Of a stretch of 10,025 nt of DNA, positions 6,251 to 10,025 are shown piece after piece; positions within the stretch are counted from its first letter, which is position 1; each line of letters begins with the position of its first letter. This stretch comes from Baffinella frigidus (lineage: Eukaryota > Cryptophyceae > Cryptomonadales > Baffinellaceae). A model generated the notes under the pieces. It was not told the DNA's origin. It searched no databases and was given only the letters and a program-made list of their open reading frames with translations. Location of the stretch: assembly GCA_026770585.1 (NCBI GenBank), contig MU646939.1, positions 112,650-122,674 on the forward strand. The letters run 5' to 3'. The translations under genes and the position numbers were made by a program.

Positions 6251-6366
6251 CCCCCCCAGCGTTCCGCGGTTGGGGATCCAGAACTACATCCCGCCTGAAA
6301 TGTGTATACTGCATCCCGCCTGAAATGTGTAGTGTTCTGGATCCTGAACTGCAAAACGCTGGGGGG
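6251..6366. mobile_element. 116-bp foldback element with internal 25-bp direct repeat
   Basis: CCCCCCCAGCGTTCCGCGGT...CCAGAAC (6251-6284) pairs with GTTCTGGATCC...AACGCTGGGGGG (6334-6366). Inside, CATCCCGCCTGAAATGTGTA occurs twice (6287, 6312). The right arm is homologous to the start of the 78-bp minisatellite unit at 6706. Confidence 0.6.
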
Positions 6367-6446
6367 TTGGGGGGTGTCTTTTCTCTTGAGCTGGTTGTCT
6401 TTTCTCTGGAGTTTCTCTTGAGCTGGATGGGTATTGAACGCTTCTC

Positions 6447-6620
6447 GCGTCAGGTCAGTACACTTCTCTTCTCAGATCCTGTCTGTTGACAGCACACGCA
6501 AGGCAGTCACCTCGGACAGTTGGCTTCGGCGTCCGCGTGACCGGTCACGCGGGCGTTCACGAGCCTGCCGGCGGGGCTGTCCGCGTCAGGTCAATACACT
6601 TCTCTTCTCAGATCCTGTCT
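6447..6620 (+). repeat. 38-bp direct repeats 136 bp apart
   Basis: GCGTCAGGTCAGTACACTTC...GATCCTGTCT at 6447-6484 and 6583-6620 differ by one base. A diverged relative occurs near 7316-7340. Each is followed by sequence related to CACAACCCCTGAAAGCTTGGTCG (diverged copies 6670-6706 and 7350-7382). Confidence 0.6.
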
Positions 6621-6705
6621 TGCCAGCTCGGTGCGTACAACCCCTTGCTCACAATCCCTCGTTGCTCACAACCCCCTCACAACCCCTGAAAGCTTGGTCG
6701 CCTCT

Positions 6706-6940
6706 GTATTCTGGATCCTGAGCTGCGAAACGCTGGGGGTTTGGTTGGTGTCTTTTCTCTTGAGCTGGTTGTCTTTTCTCTTGTATTCTGGATCCTGAAC
6801 TGCGAAACGCTGGGGGTTTTGGTTGGTGTCTTTTCTCTTGAGCTGGTTGTCTTTTCTCTTGTATTCTGGATCCTGAACTGCGAATCGTTGGGGGTTTTGG
6901 TTTGTGTCTTTTCTCTTGAGCTGGTTGTCTTGTCTTTTTA
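6706..6940 (+). repeat. 77-78-bp minisatellite, three copies
   Basis: Units start at GTATTCTGGATCCTG (6706, 6783, 6861) and include GAAACGCTGGGGGTTT and two TTTTCTCTTGAGCTGGTTGTC-like blocks. The 78-bp spacing (26 codons) keeps frames open on both strands, giving repetitive peptides either way. I treat it as non-coding. Confidence 0.7.
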
Positions 6941-7440
6941 GTTTCTCTTGAGCTGATGTTTTGTTCTCTTGAGTTTGTCTTGAGCTGGATGGGTCTTGAA
7001 CACTTCTCGCGTGTGCTTCCGTCCGACCCACTTCCGCTATTGTCGAAATGGGCTCCGCGCGGAAAAAAACGAGGTCAGGTCAGCAACATTTTCCCATCTT
7101 TTTGCCTTTTTGTGTCATCTTATGGGTGGGAGATGCTATTTTGAGATAAAAACCATGCCTCTTGAACACTTCTCGCGTGTGCTCTCCCGTCCGACCCTCT
7201 CTCTTCTTTTGTGCTGGTTGTTGTTTCTCGTGATTTTCTCTTGAGCTGCATGGTCTTGGACGCTTGTCGCGTGTGCTTCCTCCCGACGCTGTGCTTCGGA
7301 CGGAAGCACACCAAGCTTCTCTTCCCAGCTCCTGTCTTCCCAGCACTATGTCCACAACCGCTGAAAAAAGCTTGGTCGGCTCTGTTTCTGCTCTCCAACA
7401 CATCGCTCGAGAGCGTGCGAATAAGGCTACCGTGCAGGCT
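6941..7440 (+). repeat. Dispersed repeat block (CTTGAACACTTCTCGCGTGTGC family)
   Basis: Copies at about 6433, 6995, 7161 and 7255 share TTGAACACTTCTCGCGTGTG, usually after TTCTCTTGAGCTGGATGG and followed by CTTCCGTCCGACC. No gene is recognised in this block. Open frames on either strand cross several repeat copies. Confidence 0.5.
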
Positions 7441-7454
7441 CACAGCCTACCTGC

Positions 7455-7498
7455 ATGGCCATCATCATCTTCTTCTTTATTACTCTTTACCCCTGGAT
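7455..7498 (+). CDS. Possible first exon with hydrophobic leader
   Basis: CTGCATGGCC opens MAIIIFFFITLYPW, which resembles the hydrophobic core of a signal peptide. It runs directly into a consensus donor, AT|GTGAGT at 7498/7499. An acceptor with a branch-like CTGAC follows (7553-7578). This is suggestive only: it is short and low in complexity, and the next exon is unclear. Confidence 0.2.
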
Positions 7499-7678
7499 GT
7501 GAGTGATCAAATGGTCTATGTGCATGGTCACAGGGTTCCTTGTTTACCGCCGCTGACCTCTCTATACATATCTCACAGACAACGGGCATCGTTGTCTCTT
7601 CTCTTCTTCTGTGCTTCTTCGCTTCTCCCTTATATCTTATCATACATTCTCCTTTGCCGGAGCTGACAGGGCCCCTCG

Positions 7679-7705
7679 ATGCTCCGGCGAATGGGCGCCA
7701 AATTC
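7679..7705 (+). pseudogene. Second MLRRMGAKF-coding block
   Basis: ATG CTC CGG CGA ATG GGC GCC AAA TTC encodes MLRRMGAKF, the same nine residues as at 7795-7821. Five bases differ and every change is silent. The frame ends at a TGA about 35 bp further on, so this copy may be a broken or alternative exon. Confidence 0.3.
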
Positions 7706-7789
7706 TTTCTATGTACATGTCAGAGGGGATACTGACCCCTCTATATACAGTTCAGGCTGGATGATGTCTGACCCATCTACACATTTCAG

Positions 7790-7869
7790 GTGGGATGCTG
7801 CGGAGGATGGGTGCGAAATTCAAACCCGCATCCCACACGTTCGGATTCGAGCAATGGGCGGACTCCGAG
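7790..7869 (+). CDS. Candidate exon (MLRRMGAKF...FGFEQWADSE)
   Basis: An acceptor TCTACACATTTCAG|GTGGG (7789/7790), with a CTGAC branch-like site at 7768, and a donor CTCCGAG|GTGCTG (7869/7870) bound 80 nt ending in phase 0. The frame reads MLRRMGAKFKPASHTFGFEQ then WADSE, with no low complexity. It joins in phase to the block at 8227-8313 across a 357-bp intron made almost wholly of degenerate CCCGAAA repeats. Family not recognised. Confidence 0.35.
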
Positions 7870-7880
7870 GTGCTGTGACA

Positions 7881-8220
7881 CCCGAAACCCGAGACCCGAA
7901 ACCCGAAACCCGAAACCCGAGACCCGAGACCCGAGACCCGAAACCCGAGACCCGAAACCCGAAACCCGAAACCCTAAACTCTGAAGCCTAAAACCCGAAA
8001 CCCGAAACCCTAAACCCTAAACCCTAACCCCAAACCCCCAAACCCCAAGCCCGAAACCCGAAACCCTGAACCTGAAACCCGAAACCCGAAACCCAAAATC
8101 CCAAACCCTAAACCCTAAACCCTAAACCCTAAACCCATCCACAAAACCCCAAAACCCCAAAACCCAAAACCCAGACCCTCAACCCCAAAACCCAAAACCC
8201 AAAACCCAAAACCCACACCC
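7881..8220 (+). repeat. Telomere-like tract 4, diverged to CCCGAAA/CCCGAGA
   Basis: About 340 bp of CCCGAAA and CCCGAGA units (7881-7970), then mixed CCCTAAA, CCCCAAA and CCCAAAA variants. The G-substituted units form homogeneous runs, implying local expansion of a variant telomere repeat. It fills the interval between the candidate exons at 7790 and 8227. Confidence 0.8.
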
Positions 8221-8226
8221 CAAAAG

Positions 8227-8313
8227 GTGTTGTGGGCAGCCAACGGCGGGTGGGTGTTTGACATTCCGGGGGATGCAAGAGAAAACGCCGGGAATGGGAA
8301 GGTCGCGCTGCTG
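8227..8313 (+). CDS. Candidate exon VLWAANGGWVFDIPGD
   Basis: 87 nt (29 codons, phase 0 at both ends) between CCCCAAAAG|GTGTTG and the consensus donor CTGCTG|GTGAGC. It reads VLWAANGGWVFDIPGDAREN then AGNGKVALL. It sits as an island of protein-like sequence between repeat tracts. The GG.VFD.PGDA...G..V.L pattern faintly recalls ricin-type or bulb-type lectin repeats, but a single short exon cannot decide that. An alternative acceptor, GTGGGCAG at 8239, would change the phase. Confidence 0.38.
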
Positions 8314-8383
8314 GTGAGCCCCTAATCCAAATCCCAAAATCTAAAAATACAAAACACAAAATTCTGACTCCAAAACAAACCAG

Positions 8384-8505
8384 ACAAACAAACAAACAAA
8401 CAAACAAACAAACAAACAAACAAACAAATAAATAAACAAAAAAACAAACAAACAAACAAACAAACAAACAAGTAAAACAAACAAAAAAACAAAAAAACAA
8501 AAAAA
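8384..8505 (+). repeat. (CAAA)n microsatellite
   Basis: Roughly 120 bp of CAAA units with a few interruptions (AAATAAAT, AAGTAAAA, C followed by A7). The opposite strand gives a Cys/Leu/Phe/Val artefact ORF. Confidence 0.9.
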
Positions 8506-8583
8506 CTGCTGCAGTCAACACCGAAGGATTCACTACAGTGACTTGAGGCCGATAACCTGTTAAAGTGCATGTACTCGATCCAT

Positions 8584-8781
8584 GCTGACAGGTTTCGGTT
8601 GGGATAAGGTCGAGTGAAAGGCTGAATTCCTCACGTGTGTCGAGTAGAAGGCTGAATTCGAGACATGTATCGAATAGAAGGCCCCAATGAGGGACGCAAT
8701 GCTAACAGATGCTGGTGGGTGCTGACGGATTTCGGTTGGGATAAGGTTGAGCTGACGGATTGCGGTTGGGATCAGGTCGAG
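8584..8781 (+). repeat. Two interleaved short tandem repeats
   Basis: GCTGACGGATTTCGGTTGGG plus ATAAGGTCGAG occurs at 8584, 8721 and 8751. A second, 30-bp-spaced unit (TCGAGTAGAAGGCTGAATTC) starts at 8610, 8640 and 8670. Confidence 0.65.
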
Positions 8782-8978
8782 CTGACCGTGCGGGACAACG
8801 CAGATCGCGACCCTCCCCAGGTCTCGTCCCCCCCTTGGGACTGACAGGCCCGCCTCCGGGTACGGTTTGGGCCGCGATGGTTTCCGGCTATCTTCTCTCC
8901 CCTAATCGTTGTTACGGCGCGCACCCGCCGGTGGAGAGTTGCGCCGCGACGGTGTCCGGTTCTGTTCTTTTCAGTAAC
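8782..8978. other. Unassigned GC-rich stretch
   Basis: No gene recognised. GCCGCGATGGTTTCCGGCT (about 8870) has a diverged partner, GCCGCGACGGTGTCCGGTTC (about 8942). The stretch ends in an acceptor-like TGTTCTTTTCAG (8972). Confidence 0.3.
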
Positions 8979-9121
8979 TTAATCTCCATACAAGTATTAA
9001 TTAATTGTTTTTGGCGCAACGAAATTTACTACACAAACGCTTTACTACTACTTTTATGAGCAATCCGTGTAGTGATTTTCGTTGCCCAAAAGCAATTAAT
9101 TAATACTTGTATGGAGATTAA
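8979..9121. mobile_element. 143-bp foldback MITE with TTAA ends
   Basis: TTAATCTCCATACAAGTATT...CTACAC (8979-9034) pairs with GTGTAG...ACTTGTATGGAGATTAA (9067-9121), with only small mismatches over about 54 bp. TTAA lies at both extremities, as expected if it inserted at a TTAA target. No ORF. TTAA targeting is typical of piggyBac-derived MITEs, but the family assignment is inference. Confidence 0.7.
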
Positions 9122-9185
9122 ACTGTGTGACGCTACGCGCATACAGTCGTATGGCCGCCGCCCAACTTTTGCCAGTGTTCTATTC

Positions 9186-9334
9186 TTATCTCAGAAAAGG
9201 ATTTTTAAATTCGTTTTCTTAAGTCAATTCCTGTACAAATTCGTCAACTTATTCTTTTCTCTGCGCATAAGTTGACAAATTTGAAGGGGGGTTGACTTGA
9301 GAAAACGAATTTAAAAATCCCTTTTCTGAGATAA
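9186..9334. mobile_element. 149-bp foldback element
   Basis: TTATCTCAGAAAAGGATTTT...CAACTTA (9186-9251) pairs with TAAGTTGAC...CTTTTCTGAGATAA (9268-9334), leaving a 16-base loop. Its AT-rich composition contrasts with the flanks, and a long hairpin transcript could form. Confidence 0.7.
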
Positions 9335-9422
9335 ATTCGTTTCCGTGGCCAACACCTGCAAAACCCGCTTTACCACTGTTACTTAAGTTAACAGAGGGTC
9401 CACTTTTGCTTTGCGACGTGTA

Positions 9423-9466
9423 GTCTACTGAACCACACACCTGTGTGGTCTACTGAACCACACACC
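9423..9466 (+). repeat. 25-bp direct repeat GTCTACTGAACCACACACC
   Basis: Two copies (9423, 9448). The junction CCACACACCTGTGTGG is a near palindrome. Confidence 0.6.
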
Positions 9467-9531
9467 ACGCGGTGTGTGCATACCCACTTCTCAGGCTGCA
9501 CATGTACAGGTGGAGAGTGAGGTGAGCGCAG

Positions 9532-9713
9532 CAGATAGGCCCGCCTCCTGACTGCAGATAGGCCCGCCTCCTGACTGCAGATAGGCCCGCCTCCTGACTG
9601 CAGATAGGCCCGCCTCCTGACTGCAGATAGGCCCGCCTCCTGACTGCAGATAGGCCCGCCTCCTGACTGCAGATAGGCCCGCCTCCTGACTGCAGATAGG
9701 CCCGCCTCCTGAC
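9532..9713 (+). repeat. 23-bp minisatellite, eight identical copies
   Basis: CAGATAGGCCCGCCTCCTGA plus CTG, starting at 9532 and every 23 bp to 9693. The copies are identical except at the truncated last unit. On both sides lies ACAGGTGGAGAGTGAGGTGA (9506, 9725), so the array sits between copies of another repeat. Identity between units implies recent expansion. Confidence 0.9.
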
Positions 9714-9724
9714 CATTGCACACA

Positions 9725-10006
9725 CAGGTGGAGAGTGAGGTGAGCGAGGCGGGGTGGGCGCGCGTCGAATGGCCGCTGCACACCTTCCACGCATAGCGGA
9801 TCGTGTGGCCGTTGGTGGACTAACTCACATCTTGTGGCCGTTGGTCGACTATCACACAGTGCCAAACGTGGACGCTACTGGTACCATCCCGCGTCAACGT
9901 ATGCCATTGTTTCATTATTTTCCGTGGTCAACTGATGAGAAAACCGTACTACAGGTGGAGAGTGAGGTGAGCGCAGCGGGGTGGGCGCGCGTCGAATGGC
10001 CGCTCA
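9725..10006 (+). repeat. 54-bp direct repeats ~227 bp apart
   Basis: CAGGTGGAGAGTGAGGTGAG...GTCGAATGGCCGCT at 9725-9778 and about 9952-10006, nearly identical. Between them, TGTGGCCGTTGGTGGACTA occurs twice (about 9805 and 9836, 31 bp apart). This may be a larger tandem unit continuing beyond the window. Confidence 0.6.
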
Positions 10007-10025
10007 ACAACTTCCAGAAACTCTC

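Noticed and set aside
6741-6941. 66-codon ORF with 26-residue peptide repeats
   Set aside because: The minisatellite period happens to be 78 bp. Both strands are open and the peptide is of low complexity.
8129-8570. Cys/Leu/Phe/Val-rich minus-strand ORFs
   Set aside because: Translation of (CAAA)n and CCCAAAA repeats.
9532-9713. Possible CRISPR-like array
   Set aside because: Units are contiguous with no unique spacers, and the DNA is eukaryotic.
9388-9865. Three overlapping minus-strand ORFs with QEAGLSAVRRRAYLQSGG repeats
   Set aside because: All are the 23-bp minisatellite read in three frames.

Overview
This is eukaryotic nuclear DNA. There are no bacterial-style operons or ribosome binding sites. 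Coding potential comes in short GC-rich blocks bounded by GT/AG splice signals, and most of the rest is foldback elements, minisatellites and degenerate telomere-type repeats (CCCTAAA/TTTAGGG). That telomere type occurs in plants, many algae, chromerids and dinoflagellates. With the high GC and GC-rich third codon positions, I infer a microbial alga or related protist, possibly subtelomeric. The species cannot be named from the sequence.

Left end (1-2300, minus strand): the 5' part of a protein-coding gene that I identify as a SMARCD/BAF60/Swp73-type SWI/SNF subunit. Three exons join in phase 0: 2198-1800, 1402-1289, and 142-1 (running off the window). Together they give about 218 N-terminal residues: a Gly/Ala/Gln-rich leader, then the conserved motif upstream of the SWIB domain. 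A TATAAAA box lies about 90 bp upstream of the ATG. Intron 2 (1288-143) is packed with repeats. It also carries a second copy of exon 2 and of the start of exon 3, and the exon-2 copy differs almost only at third codon positions.

Middle (2300-3840): a weak plus-strand ORF at 2477, a foldback element at 3055-3173, and a convincing symmetric plus-strand exon at 3428-3628. Two telomere-like tracts in opposite, outward orientation flank that exon.

3840-7440: mainly repeats. In order these are a nested inverted-repeat element with a small CCTACCGTAGG-rich family, a perfect foldback, a satellite with an ATAATCGAG core, a ~113-bp repeat, another telomere-like tract, a foldback at 6251-6366, and a 78-bp minisatellite.

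7440-8330 (plus strand): several 3'-splice-site-like modules and two phase-compatible coding blocks (7790-7869, 8227-8313). A 340-bp degenerate CCCGAAA/CCCTAAA tract separates them and would be intronic. The product is not recognised.

8330-10025: a (CAAA)n microsatellite, short tandem repeats, two large foldback elements (8979-9121, 9186-9334), a perfect 23-bp minisatellite and 3' direct repeats. I see no gene there.
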